Shown piece after piece: positions 25,663-33,423 of a stretch of DNA of 36,134 bases. The notes under the pieces were generated by a model. It did no database searches. It was not told the DNA's origin and worked only from the letters and a program-made list of their open reading frames with translations. Source of the stretch: Enterocola sp045611845 (lineage in GTDB: Bacteria; Bacteroidota; Bacteroidia; Bacteroidales; Paludibacteraceae); NCBI GenBank assembly GCA_045611845.1, contig JAZKXZ010000016.1, positions 1 through 36,134 on the forward strand, in the 5' to 3' direction. Position 1 is the stretch's first letter. Each line of letters starts with the position of its first letter. The translations under genes were made by a program, and so were the position numbers.

Positions 25663-27150
25663 TTAGAATTTGTTTATTGCATCGATGTACGCCTCCACCG
25701 AAGCAACAACTATATCCGTATCGGCACCAAAACCGTAATATACCTTATTATTATGTAGCACTTGCATATGAACTTTACCCATATCGTCACTACCACGGTC
25801 GATAGCTTGAATGGTAAATTCTTGAAGCACCATTTCTCGTTTTATAATTTGTTTTACCGCTGTAATGGCAGCATCCACTGGACCATTACCGAATGAAGAA
25901 GCCTCAAATTTTTCGCCAGAGATGATTAGTGAAATTTGCGCCTCAGATTTTACTCCTTTGCCAGATGTAACTTTCAGATAATCAAGCTGAATACGTTTTG
26001 CTTTTGATGATTCTTTTCCAGCAAGAAGAAGAATATCTGCATCGTTTATATTTTTCTTTTTATCTGCTAAAACAAGAAATTTTTGATATAATTCGTCCAA
26101 TTTTTCGCCTTCTGCTTCTACTCCCAATACATTTAAACGATGTTTTAGCGCTGCGCGACCACTACGAGCGGTAAGAAGGATAGAATTGTCGTCGATGCCC
26201 ACTTCTTTTGGGTTGATTATTTCGTAGGTTTGGATATTTTTAAGCACGCCATCTTGGTGAATACCAGATGAATGCGCAAATGCGTTGCGACCTACTATAG
26301 CTTTGTTTGCCTGAACAGGCATATTCATTAAGTTAGAAACCAAACGGCTAGTTGAAACTATCTTTTGGGTATTGATATTAGTATCTACACCTAGGTTTTT
26401 ATGACATTTTAAAATCATAGCAATTTCCTCCAAAGAGGTGTTGCCCGCACGTTCGCCAATGCCGTTTACTGTTACTTCCACCTGACGTGCACCATTAAGA
26501 ATTCCTGCCATTGTGTTGGCGGTTGCCATACCTAAATCGTTGTGACAGTGGGTAGAAATTATTGCTTTGTGAATGTTTGACACATTTTCCATAAGATACT
26601 TGATTTTTGCACCAAACTCGTCTGGCAAACAATAACCTGTGGTATCTGGAATGTTTACAACTGTAGCTCCTGCCTTTATCACAGCCTCCACCACTCGTGC
26701 TAGATATTCGTTGTCTGTTCTGCCTGCATCTTCACAATAAAACTCTACGTCTTCCACATATTTTTTTGCATATTTTGTGGCAGCAACGGCACGCTCTAGA
26801 ATTTCATCTCTATTTGAGTTGAATTTGTACTTAATATGACAATCGGAAGTGCCAATACCTGTGTGAATACGCTTGTTTTTGGCATATTTTAGTGCTTCAA
26901 AAGCAATGTCAATGTCTGTTTGAATGCCACGTGTAAGGGCACAAATAGTAGGCAAAGTAACTGCTTTTGAAATTTCTACTACAGAATTGAAATCGCCAGG
27001 AGACGACACTGGGAAACCAGCCTCAATCACGTCCACGCCCAACGCTTCAAGCGCTTTTGCCACCTCAATCTTCTCCACCGTGTTTAGCTGACAGCCCGGC
27101 ACTTGCTCTCCGTCTCTAAGAGTTGTATCGAAAATAAATAATCTATCCAT
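25663..27150 (-). CDS. leuA: 2-isopropylmalate synthase
   Basis: Condenses 2-oxoisovalerate and acetyl-CoA, the committed step of leucine synthesis. FDTTLRDGEQVPGC at residues 8-21 has the catalytic Arg-Asp; STHCHNDLGMATANT provides the metal-binding His pair and NGIGERAGNTSLEE is the family signature. Residues from about 385 on form the LeuA_dimer regulatory domain, so leucine feedback is expected. At 495 aa it is normal for the type lacking the yeast-like extension. It is the first gene of the operon; 57 nt lie between the attenuator's U tract and the start codon, so expression should depend on escape from that terminator. Confidence 0.97.
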   Translation of the reverse strand: MDRLFIFDTTLRDGEQVPGCQLNTVEKIEVAKALEALGVDVIEAGFPVSSPGDFNSVVEISKAVTLPTICALTRGIQTDIDIAFEALKYAKNKRIHTGIGTSDCHIKYKFNSNRDEILERAVAATKYAKKYVEDVEFYCEDAGRTDNEYLARVVEAVIKAGATVVNIPDTTGYCLPDEFGAKIKYLMENVSNIHKAIISTHCHNDLGMATANTMAGILNGARQVEVTVNGIGERAGNTSLEEIAMILKCHKNLGVDTNINTQKIVSTSRLVSNLMNMPVQANKAIVGRNAFAHSSGIHQDGVLKNIQTYEIINPKEVGIDDNSILLTARSGRAALKHRLNVLGVEAEGEKLDELYQKFLVLADKKKNINDADILLLAGKESSKAKRIQLDYLKVTSGKGVKSEAQISLIISGEKFEASSFGNGPVDAAITAVKQIIKREMVLQEFTIQAIDRGSDDMGKVHMQVLHNNKVYYGFGADTDIVVASVEAYIDAINKF

Positions 27151-27206
27151 TGTTTTTAGTTAATTAGGGATTAACACATTCACCTAAAATGTAAAGCCTA
27201 AAAGTT

Positions 27207-27247
27207 AAAAAAAGAGCCTCTTCTGCTACAGGAAGCAAGAGAGGCTC
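27207..27247 (-). terminator. Attenuator terminator of the leucine operon
   Basis: On the minus strand GAGCCTCT (27247-27240) pairs with AGAGGCTC (27221-27214), extended by TGCT/AGCA in the loop, and is followed by seven U's (27213-27207). Loop and inner stem bases (27223-27239) are the partners of the upstream antiterminator half. Confidence 0.88.
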
Positions 27248-27298
27248 AAATATTTTGAATTATATATACCAGACTTACTTCCTATTACTTTGTAGCAG
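27223..27298 (-). promoter_or_regulatory. Antiterminator of the branched-chain attenuator
   Basis: CTGCTAC (27298-27292), inside the leader-peptide codons, pairs with GTAGCAG (27229-27223). GGAAGTAAG (27282-27274), at the leader stop codon, pairs with CTTGCTTCC (27239-27231) with one U-G. Together 16 pairs form around a bulge. They use the loop and inner part of the terminator, so both structures cannot form at once. Confidence 0.8.
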
Positions 27299-27334
27299 GA
27301 TAATAATGTTTAGTATAATAATAATGTTTTTCAC
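27275..27334 (-). CDS. Ile/Leu-rich leader peptide of the leucine operon attenuator
   Basis: A 19-codon ORF starting with GTG reads MKNIIIILNIIILLQSNRK and ends in TAA. Seven Ile and three Leu fall in eleven consecutive residues (4-14). It starts about 20 nt after the predicted transcription start and ends just before the terminator hairpin. Known attenuation logic applies: ribosomes stalled at the Ile/Leu codons for lack of charged tRNA would change which hairpin forms and let polymerase reach leuA. The start is GTG because an in-frame TAA lies 12 nt upstream of it in sequence and no ATG is present. The mix of Ile and Leu, not Leu alone, fits an operon that also supplies isoleucine. Confidence 0.78.
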   Translation of the reverse strand: MKNIIIILNIIILLQSNRK

Positions 27335-27362
27335 TTTGTTAGTTTTTTATCTTTTGCGTTAG

Positions 27363-27393
27363 CAAATTTATAGCAATTATTTTATTTAACAAA
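27363..27393 (-). promoter_or_regulatory. Promoter of the leucine operon
   Basis: TAAATTTG (27370-27363) is a full match to the Bacteroidota -7 box and lies 19 nt after TTTG (-33; 27393-27390). Transcription should start near 27356, about 20 nt before the leader peptide and 205 nt before leuA. Confidence 0.72.
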
Positions 27394-27443
27394 TAAATTA
27401 ACAAAAAAAATGCTATTTTTTATACGCTTTTTATTCTGCCCTT

Positions 27444-27791
27444 TTATTTCATTAGTTTATTTAGTATTTCTATAAAGCGTTTTTGCGCCAAAGGTTGTTT
27501 ATTTTCTTGAAAATTGGCGTATGCTTCGTGATAATCGCTAAAAATGTCGTCGATAATTTCTTCTAACTCAGGCTCTTCTGTTATTACACGGCGTGTGGCA
27601 AGACGACGATAAAATTGAGCTGCTTTTAGTTTTTCTTCATATTGTTCTGGCTTGTTCATTTCTATTAAATGTTCGCTTTGCGCCAAATGATAGAAAAAAT
27701 AATAAAACTCCATTCTGTCTTTAAACCAAGGCATCATCGCAGCCATTACCTTTTGGTCCAATTTTTGTATTTTTTCTTGTGTCTCTGTCAT
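27444..27791 (-). CDS. Uncharacterised small helical protein
   Basis: I do not recognise this family. The 115-aa product is soluble, without signal peptide or membrane segment, strongly charged and predicted all-helical; aromatic residues cluster in WFKDRMEFYYFFYHLAQSEH (residues 22-41) and acidic ones in TEEPELEEIIDDIFSDYHEA (76-95). It could be a small adaptor or a TPR-like remnant, but no motif supports that. It has its own likely -7 box (27812-27819), is transcribed away from the M23 gene and lies upstream of the leucine promoter. Codon use resembles its neighbours, so the gene is probably real. Confidence 0.75.
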   Translation of the reverse strand: MTETQEKIQKLDQKVMAAMMPWFKDRMEFYYFFYHLAQSEHLIEMNKPEQYEEKLKAAQFYRRLATRRVITEEPELEEIIDDIFSDYHEAYANFQENKQPLAQKRFIEILNKLMK

Positions 27792-27811
27792 ACTATTTTA
27801 ATTAGGAATTG

Positions 27812-27819
27812 CAAAGTTA
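27812..27819 (-). promoter_or_regulatory. Likely -7 box for the small helical protein gene
   Basis: TAACTTTG on the minus strand, 20 nt before the start codon, fits TAnnTTTG. The -33 element is not obvious. A single heptamer TTCCTAA lies in the short leader. Confidence 0.45.
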
Positions 27820-27862
27820 AAAAATTACACCTTATTATATAGCATTTATACATAAATTTTTG

Positions 27863-27870
27863 TAAATTTG
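27863..27870 (+). promoter_or_regulatory. Likely -7 box for the M23 lipoprotein gene
   Basis: TAAATTTG on the plus strand fits the Bacteroidota -7 box; initiation would fall near 27877. It overlaps a TTG that could open the same reading frame, which is a reason to place the real start further on, at 27904. Confidence 0.5.
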
Positions 27871-27903
27871 CGAGATTTTAGAAAACATTTAATAAAAGAC
27901 GCT

Positions 27904-29121
27904 TTGAAAACAATAAACTTCATACTTTTTTTAGCTCTAGCGCTATGCCTAGTGGGTTGTAACACCAAAAGCGAAAGCGAACAAGATGAGCAAATCTTAC
28001 AAGAAATTGCCGAAGACAAACTAAATATTGAATATGGCGGCATTATTGTGGACGACTACAACAGCATAGACAAAACCATTACTTCTGGTACTGCTGTTTC
28101 AAATCTTTTTATTAGCGCTGGCGTAGATCCAAAAACTGCATATCAACTAAATTTTACTCCAGACAGTATTTTTAGTGCAAAAAGAGTAAAAGCAGGTAAA
28201 AGTTACACTATTTATCAAACAAAAGATAGTCTTCCAAAGACTGATTATATTGTTTATCACCGTTCACTTGTGGAACACGTGGTATTCGACTTCAAAGACT
28301 CGTTGAACGTTAGTCTTTATAAAAAACCTGTTACAACTGTAACCAAAGTGGATTCTGTAAATATTGAATCTTCTATGTGGAACGCTATTGTGGACAACAA
28401 TTTGAATCTAGGTCTTGCTGGCGAACTTTCTGAAATTTATGCTTGGGTAATTGACTTCTTTGGTATTCAAGTGGGCGACGGTTTCAAGGTTTATTACGAC
28501 GAAAATTTTGTTGATAGCACTTCTGTGGGCATTAGCAAAATCCACGCAGCTGTTTTCACTCACAACAAGCAACAATACTACGCTTACAATTTTGAAAAAG
28601 GTGAAACATATGGTTTCTGGGACGAAAACGGTAATAGTTTAAAGAAAGCTTTCTTGAAGGCTCCTCTTAAATTTACTCGTATTTCTTCTGGATTTACATA
28701 CGCTCGTAAACACCCTGTGTATAAGGTGGTTCGTCCTCACACTGGTGTGGACTATGCTGCGCCAAAGGGCACTCCTGTAATGTCTATTGGTGATGGTAAA
28801 GTTACTTTCCGTGCTTGGAAAGGCGGTGGTGGTAACACTGTATATATTAAACACAATAGCGTGTATAGCACTGGTTATCTGCACCTTTCTGCATACGCAA
28901 AAGGCTTAAAAGTGGGCGACCGCGTGCGTCAAGGTCAGGTGATTGGTTATGTGGGTAGCACTGGTGCTTCTACAGGTCCTCACCTAGATTTTAGGGTTTG
29001 GAAAAACGGTACTCCAATCAACCCTCTAAAAATGGAATCACCTTCTGTGGAGCCAATTCCTGCAAAATACATGGAGGAGTTTAAAGTGGTACGCGATAGT
29101 TTAGATAAAGTACTTAGATAA
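27904..29121 (+). CDS. M23-family (LytM/NlpD-like) lipoprotein, altered zinc site
   Basis: Periplasmic or outer-membrane-anchored cell-wall protein. From TTG at 27904 it opens MKTINFILFLALALCLVGC, an excellent lipoprotein signal with Cys at residue 19; the longer TTG at 27868 lies within the promoter. An OapA/LysM-like segment (SIFSAKRVKAGKSYTIYQ) sits near residues 80-105. The M23 domain shows H279-x3-D283 (HTGVD), YLHLS, and GPHLDFRVWKNG, where active LytM enzymes have HxH: H360 is kept but the zinc-ligand position is D362. It may bind zinc differently, or be a non-catalytic regulator like EnvC or NlpD. The C-terminal tail is helical. The gene is divergent from the small helical protein gene. 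Confidence 0.88.
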   Translation: MKTINFILFLALALCLVGCNTKSESEQDEQILQEIAEDKLNIEYGGIIVDDYNSIDKTITSGTAVSNLFISAGVDPKTAYQLNFTPDSIFSAKRVKAGKSYTIYQTKDSLPKTDYIVYHRSLVEHVVFDFKDSLNVSLYKKPVTTVTKVDSVNIESSMWNAIVDNNLNLGLAGELSEIYAWVIDFFGIQVGDGFKVYYDENFVDSTSVGISKIHAAVFTHNKQQYYAYNFEKGETYGFWDENGNSLKKAFLKAPLKFTRISSGFTYARKHPVYKVVRPHTGVDYAAPKGTPVMSIGDGKVTFRAWKGGGGNTVYIKHNSVYSTGYLHLSAYAKGLKVGDRVRQGQVIGYVGSTGASTGPHLDFRVWKNGTPINPLKMESPSVEPIPAKYMEEFKVVRDSLDKVLR

Positions 29122-29206
29122 ATTAGGAATTTGGAATGTGGAATGAGAAATTAATTGACTTCGTCGATTCTACGAATTCCTAATTCCTAGCTCCTAACTC
29201 CTAACT
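29119..29206. repeat. Heptamer arrays flanking an inverted GAATTCG module
   Basis: Starts with AATTAGGAATTTGGAATGTGG, continues with the reverse complement of the GAATTCGTAGAATCGACG module (29152-29179), and ends with TTCCTAATTCCTAGCTCCTAACTCC-type units right up to the GTG start of rseC. The two halves are inverted relative to each other and can pair. Confidence 0.85.
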
Positions 29207-29617
29207 GTGAAGAAACACACCGGACATATAATTGCAATCGAGGGCAACACCGTTACTGTGAAGGTTTTGCAACTGTCGGCTTGTGCGCATTGTGAGGGGA
29301 AGAAGTTTTGCACACTGGCAGAGAGCAAGGAAAAAGAGATAAAAATCTCTGTAGAAGACCCTAGCATTTACAGCATTGGCGAAGAGGTGCAAATTATTGC
29401 TCAAAAGAAACAAATGTTCACTGCGGTGGTTTGGGCATACGTTTTACCACTTGTACTGTTGTTTGCAGGCGTGGGATTGGGAAGCGTTTTAGAATTTACA
29501 GAAGTACACTCTGCCCTACTTGGCTTACTTGCCGTGGCTGTTTATTATGTATTTCTGTTTGCAATAAATAAGATATTAAGTAAAAGTTTAGAATTTAAAA
29601 TAAGTAAACTTAGATGA
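29207..29617 (+). CDS. rseC: RseC/RsxC-associated SoxR-reducing system protein
   Basis: RseC/MucC-family membrane protein (136 aa). An N-terminal soluble part has the Cys pattern SACAHCEGKKFC (residues 25-36), possibly metal or cluster binding. Two membrane helices follow near residues 70-90 and 95-120, after the typical GEEVQIIAQKKQMF. It commonly precedes rnfB in Bacteroidota, where it is thought to help Rnf function or assembly; the exact role is unproven. The start is GTG, immediately after a repeat array, and it overlaps rnfB by 4 nt (ATGA). Confidence 0.92.
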   Translation: MKKHTGHIIAIEGNTVTVKVLQLSACAHCEGKKFCTLAESKEKEIKISVEDPSIYSIGEEVQIIAQKKQMFTAVVWAYVLPLVLLFAGVGLGSVLEFTEVHSALLGLLAVAVYYVFLFAINKILSKSLEFKISKLR

Positions 29618-30453
29618 ATATAATTTTAATTTCACTAATTGTGTTGGGTTCCATAGGAATTGTAGCCGCTGTAATTCTATTTTTCGTGGCTAAAAAGTTC
29701 TATGTTGAAGAAGACCCTAAGATTTCAGAGATTGAAAGTGTGCTTCCTGGAGCAAACTGCGGTGGTTGTGGATTCGCCGGCTGCAAAAACTTTGCAACGG
29801 CTTGTGTTTCTGCCACCGAACTTGGCGATTTAAGATGTCCTGCGGGCGGAAATGATGCAATGAACGCCATTGCACAAATTTTGGGAGTAACGGTGGCAGA
29901 AACCAAGCCTAAAGTGGCAGTGCTACGCTGTGCGGGCACCTGCGCAGTGCGTCCACGCACCTCTCACTACAACGGTGTGCAATCTTGTGCCATTGCCACT
30001 GCCACTTTTGCCGGCGAAACTGGCTGCTCTTTCGGTTGCTTGGGATATGGTGATTGTGCAAAAGTATGCTCTTTCGGAGCTATTACAATAAATAAAGAAA
30101 CAGGACTAGCAGAAATAGACGAAGATAAATGTACTTCTTGTGGCGCTTGCGTTAAAGCGTGTCCAAAAGGCATACTAGAGTTGAGATTTAAAGGTCCTAA
30201 GAGCAGAAGAATTTATGTTTCTTGTGCAAACAAAGACAAAGGTGCAAAAGCTCGCAAAGCTTGCGCTGCAGCATGTATCGGTTGTGGTAAATGTGTGAAA
30301 GAATGTGCTTTCGGCGCCATTACAGTAGAAAACAACTTAGCTTATATAGACAACAACCTTTGCCGTTTGTGCAAAAAATGTGTGGCTGCTTGCCCGACAG
30401 GTGCTATACAAGCGTTAAACTTCCCAGTAATTAAGAAAGATGAAAACATTTAA
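29614..30453 (+). CDS. rnfB: Rnf complex subunit B (ferredoxin-like)
   Basis: Electron-input subunit of the Rnf ferredoxin:NAD+ oxidoreductase. One N-terminal membrane anchor (residues 1-25) is followed by the GANCGGCGFAGC [4Fe-4S] domain near 47-58 and, in the C-terminal half, several CxxCxxCxxxC clusters (CTSCGACVKACP, CIGCGKCVKEC, CRLCKKCVAACP). The 279-aa length is longer than E. coli RsxB (192 aa) but usual for Bacteroidota and Rhodobacter-type RnfB with extra clusters. It overlaps rseC by 4 nt and rnfC by 14 nt. Confidence 0.97.
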   Translation: MNIILISLIVLGSIGIVAAVILFFVAKKFYVEEDPKISEIESVLPGANCGGCGFAGCKNFATACVSATELGDLRCPAGGNDAMNAIAQILGVTVAETKPKVAVLRCAGTCAVRPRTSHYNGVQSCAIATATFAGETGCSFGCLGYGDCAKVCSFGAITINKETGLAEIDEDKCTSCGACVKACPKGILELRFKGPKSRRIYVSCANKDKGAKARKACAAACIGCGKCVKECAFGAITVENNLAYIDNNLCRLCKKCVAACPTGAIQALNFPVIKKDENI

Positions 30454-31780
30454 GATAGGTGGAGTTCACCCACACGACAACAAACTAACTGCTCACAAGC
30501 CAATTGTAACGTTGGCAGCGCCAAAGGAAGCAATTTTTCCTCTTGAACAACATATTGGAGCACCTGCAAAACCTATAGTTGCTGTAGGTGATAGAGTGAA
30601 AACTGGTCAAATGATAGCAGATGCTGCAGGTTTTGTATCGGCTCCTGTGCATAGTTCTGTGACTGGTACAGTTACCAAAATAGCAGAATTTACAGACCCT
30701 CAAGGCTTTGCTAAACAAGCTATTTATATTAAGGCTGAAGAGAAAGATGAATGGGCAGATGGTATTAATATTTCTGACGAACTAGTTAAAAACACTTCTT
30801 TAGAGCCTAAAGAAATTATCAAAAAAATTGCTGATGCAGGTATTGTAGGTCTTGGCGGCGCTTGTTTCCCTACTCACGTAAAACTTACCCCTCCTGCCGA
30901 CTGCAAAATTGATAGCCTTATTATAAACGCTGTGGAATGTGAACCTTATCTTACTCACAACCACAGACTTATGCTAGAAAAAGCGGGCGAAGTAATTATT
31001 GGTACTCGCCTTATTATGAAGGCTCTAGGCATAGACAAAGCATATATTGGCATTGAAAGCAACAAGATGGACGCAGTGAACACACTAAGAGAAACTGCAG
31101 AAAAACTTAGCGATTTCGTACATATTATAGAGGTAGTTCCACTAAAAATGAAATATCCTCAAGGTAGCGAAAAACACCTAATTCAAGCCCTAACAGGCAG
31201 AGAAGTGAAGAGTGGTGCTATTCCTGCTTCTGTGGGCGTGGTAGTGCAAAACGTGGGTACTGCATTTGCAGTGTACGAGGCTGTTCAGTTTAACAAACCT
31301 CTTATCGACCTATTCATGACCGTTACTGGTAAGAGCATGACAGAGGGTGGCAACTTCAGAGTGCGCATGGGTACTTCAATGAACGATGTGCTTACCATGG
31401 TAGGCGGTATTCCTGCTGATGCAGAAAAAGTGATTGGCGGTGGCCCTATGATGGGACGTTGTATCTCAAACCTAGACACCCCTATTACTAAAAGAAGTTC
31501 TGCAATTCTTTGCCTTGAAAAGCAAGAAACTGTGCGTGAAGATGTTTTAGACTGTATTCGTTGTGGTAAATGTATAGGTACTTGCCCTATGGGACTTGAG
31601 CCTTACCTACTTGCAAAACTTACAGAAATAGAAGACTGGAGCTGCCTTGAAGAACATTATATTATGGACTGTATAGAATGTGGTTGTTGTACATTTACTT
31701 GTCCTTCTCACAGACCACTTCTAGACTATGTTCGCTATGGCAAATTTAAAGTTGGATGTATCATTCGTAATAGAAAATAA
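30440..31780 (+). CDS. rnfC: Rnf complex subunit C (NADH-binding)
   Basis: Peripheral subunit carrying the NADH/FMN site and two [4Fe-4S] clusters. Residues 1-130 contain a biotinyl/barrel-sandwich-like region (GDRVKTGQMIADAAGFVSAP). GLGGACFPTHVKL and INAVECEPYLTHNHRL are the NuoF-like nucleotide-binding signatures. CIRCGKCIGTCP and CIECGCCTFTCPS near residues 374-420 are the two cluster motifs. At 446 aa it lacks the long Ala-rich tail of enterobacterial RsxC. Start overlaps the end of rnfB; rnfD follows after 2 nt. Confidence 0.97.
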   Translation: MKTFKIGGVHPHDNKLTAHKPIVTLAAPKEAIFPLEQHIGAPAKPIVAVGDRVKTGQMIADAAGFVSAPVHSSVTGTVTKIAEFTDPQGFAKQAIYIKAEEKDEWADGINISDELVKNTSLEPKEIIKKIADAGIVGLGGACFPTHVKLTPPADCKIDSLIINAVECEPYLTHNHRLMLEKAGEVIIGTRLIMKALGIDKAYIGIESNKMDAVNTLRETAEKLSDFVHIIEVVPLKMKYPQGSEKHLIQALTGREVKSGAIPASVGVVVQNVGTAFAVYEAVQFNKPLIDLFMTVTGKSMTEGGNFRVRMGTSMNDVLTMVGGIPADAEKVIGGGPMMGRCISNLDTPITKRSSAILCLEKQETVREDVLDCIRCGKCIGTCPMGLEPYLLAKLTEIEDWSCLEEHYIMDCIECGCCTFTCPSHRPLLDYVRYGKFKVGCIIRNRK

Positions 31781-31782
31781 TT

Positions 31783-32742
31783 ATGAGTAAATATACAGTA
31801 GCACCTGCTCCACACGTTCATGGTGGAGATTCTGTTCAGAAAAATATGCTAAATGTAATTTTAGCGCTTATGCCTGCATTTTTAGCTGGTATTTACTATT
31901 TTGGCACTGGCGCCATAGTAGTTTCTGGCATTGCAATACTTTCTTGCGTGGCATTTGAATGGTTGATAACCAAGTTTTTACTAAAAAAAGAGGTTCAAAT
32001 TTTCGATTGCTCTGCCATTCTTACAGGTATGCTTCTTGGTATGAACCTTCCTTCTTCACTTCCTTGGTGGATGGTGGTAATTGGTTCTCTTATTGCCATT
32101 GGCATAGGTAAAATGAGTTTCGGCGGACTAGGGAACAACCTTTTCAACCCTGCACTTGTGGGTCGTGTATTCCTACTAATCTCATTCCCTGCAGCAATGA
32201 CCACTTGGCCTATTCCTGCTCCACTTACATTTGATGGTTCTGTAGATGCTCTTACTGCAGCTACCCCACTTTCATATATTAAAGAAGGTATTTTTACCAC
32301 ATTTACTCATGCAGAAATGGCGATTGGTGAAATCGGCGGTAGTTTGGGTGAAACCTCTAGTGTGGCACTGCTTCTAGGTCTTGTTTACCTACTTGCAACT
32401 CGCACGATTTCATGGCACATACCTGTGAGCATTATAGGTACTGTACTTATTTTCACAGGCATTATGCACGGCATAGACCCTTGCACATACGCATCTCCAC
32501 TACTTCATATTACTTCTGGTGGTCTGCTACTTGGTAGCATTTTCATGGCAACAGACTATGTCACTTCTCCTATGACCAAAACTGGTCAACTTATTTTTGG
32601 TATTGGCATTGGCGTTATTACCGTGATTATCCGTCTTTTCGGTTCTTATCCAGAAGGTATTTCATTTGCAATTCTTATTATGAATGCTGTGGTACCATTA
32701 ATTAATCGTTATATTCGTCCTAAACGTTTCGGAGCAAAATGA
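31783..32742 (+). CDS. rnfD: Rnf complex subunit D
   Basis: Integral membrane subunit (319 aa), NqrB/RnfD family, with about nine hydrophobic helices. It carries covalent FMN on a Thr; the likely site is in IFMATDYVTSPMTKTG near residues 247-262, the conserved block of the family. GLGNNLFNPALVGRVFLL is another family signature. It overlaps rnfG by 4 nt (ATGA). Together with A and E it makes the ion-translocating core. Confidence 0.96.
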   Translation: MSKYTVAPAPHVHGGDSVQKNMLNVILALMPAFLAGIYYFGTGAIVVSGIAILSCVAFEWLITKFLLKKEVQIFDCSAILTGMLLGMNLPSSLPWWMVVIGSLIAIGIGKMSFGGLGNNLFNPALVGRVFLLISFPAAMTTWPIPAPLTFDGSVDALTAATPLSYIKEGIFTTFTHAEMAIGEIGGSLGETSSVALLLGLVYLLATRTISWHIPVSIIGTVLIFTGIMHGIDPCTYASPLLHITSGGLLLGSIFMATDYVTSPMTKTGQLIFGIGIGVITVIIRLFGSYPEGISFAILIMNAVVPLINRYIRPKRFGAK

Positions 32743-33305
32743 AAAAGATAGAATCTACATTTATTAATATGTTAGTGTCACTGCTAATGGTTTGCCTTAT
32801 CTCGGCTGGACTTTTGGCAGGTGTGTATGAACTAACCAAGGCTGACATTGCGTTAGCAGAGAAAAACAAACAAGAAAACGCGCTTAAAGGCGTACTTCCT
32901 GAGTTTGACACTATTAAAACAGATAGTATCAACGGTGCTCCTGTGTTTAAGGCATTTAAAGGCGACCAATATGTGGGTGTGGCAACAATTGCTAGCGCAA
33001 TGGGCTTCTCTGACCAAATTATTATTATGGTTGGTTTAGACAAGGCTAACAATATTGTAAACTACGAAGTGCTTTCTCAAAAAGAGACTCCTGGTTTAGG
33101 TACAAAATGCGTAGATTGGTTTAAAAATCAAATCAATGGTAAAAGCATAAACACAGATTTCAAGGTAACAAAAGATGGTGGCGATGTGGATGCTATTACC
33201 GCTGCTACAATATCTTCTCGTGCATTCCTTAAAGCAGTAGAAAACGCAAGCGAAACTCTTCTACAAGAAGAAGACGATGACACAGACGCAACAGAAGTAG
33301 AATAA
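32739..33305 (+). CDS. rnfG: Rnf complex subunit G
   Basis: Membrane-anchored periplasmic flavoprotein (188 aa). One N-terminal helix (about residues 9-30) is followed by an FMN-binding domain. The covalent-FMN region reads DAITAATISSRAFLKAV near 149-165, where many homologues have SGAT; the Thr is present. ETPGLGTKCVDWFKNQ is the family block ahead of it. The tail is strongly acidic (EEDDDTDATEVE). A 118-nt gap with dispersed repeats separates it from rnfE, the only wide gap inside the cluster. Confidence 0.95.
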   Translation: MKKIESTFINMLVSLLMVCLISAGLLAGVYELTKADIALAEKNKQENALKGVLPEFDTIKTDSINGAPVFKAFKGDQYVGVATIASAMGFSDQIIIMVGLDKANNIVNYEVLSQKETPGLGTKCVDWFKNQINGKSINTDFKVTKDGGDVDAITAATISSRAFLKAVENASETLLQEEDDDTDATEVE

Positions 33306-33410
33306 TTAGGAATGAGGAATGAGGAATTTTTCTAGTAGCGAGAGCAATGATAAGCTCGCTTAAGCATTGCCGAGTCACGACGAAAAATCATGAGCGAAGC
33401 GAATAATTTA
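33306..33410. repeat. Heptamer run and mosaic repeat inside the rnf cluster
   Basis: GGAATGAGGAATGAGGAATT (variant heptamers) leads into a block whose GAGAGCA...TGCCGAG parts resemble the central insert of the element at 18793-18984. Inside, TAAGC-TC-GCTTA replaces the TTAAG-TTTA-CTTAA hairpin seen there, and GCAATG pairs with CATTGC. ATGAGCGAAGCGAATAA (33390-33406) also occurs, with one change, at 24047-24063. No gene is seen here. Confidence 0.7.
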
Positions 33411-33423
33411 TAATTAATTTGAC

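Noticed and set aside
27868..27903. Upstream TTG start of the M23 lipoprotein
   Set aside because: This TTG is part of the -7 box TAAATTTG and would spoil the lipoprotein signal; TTG at 27904 gives an ideal one.
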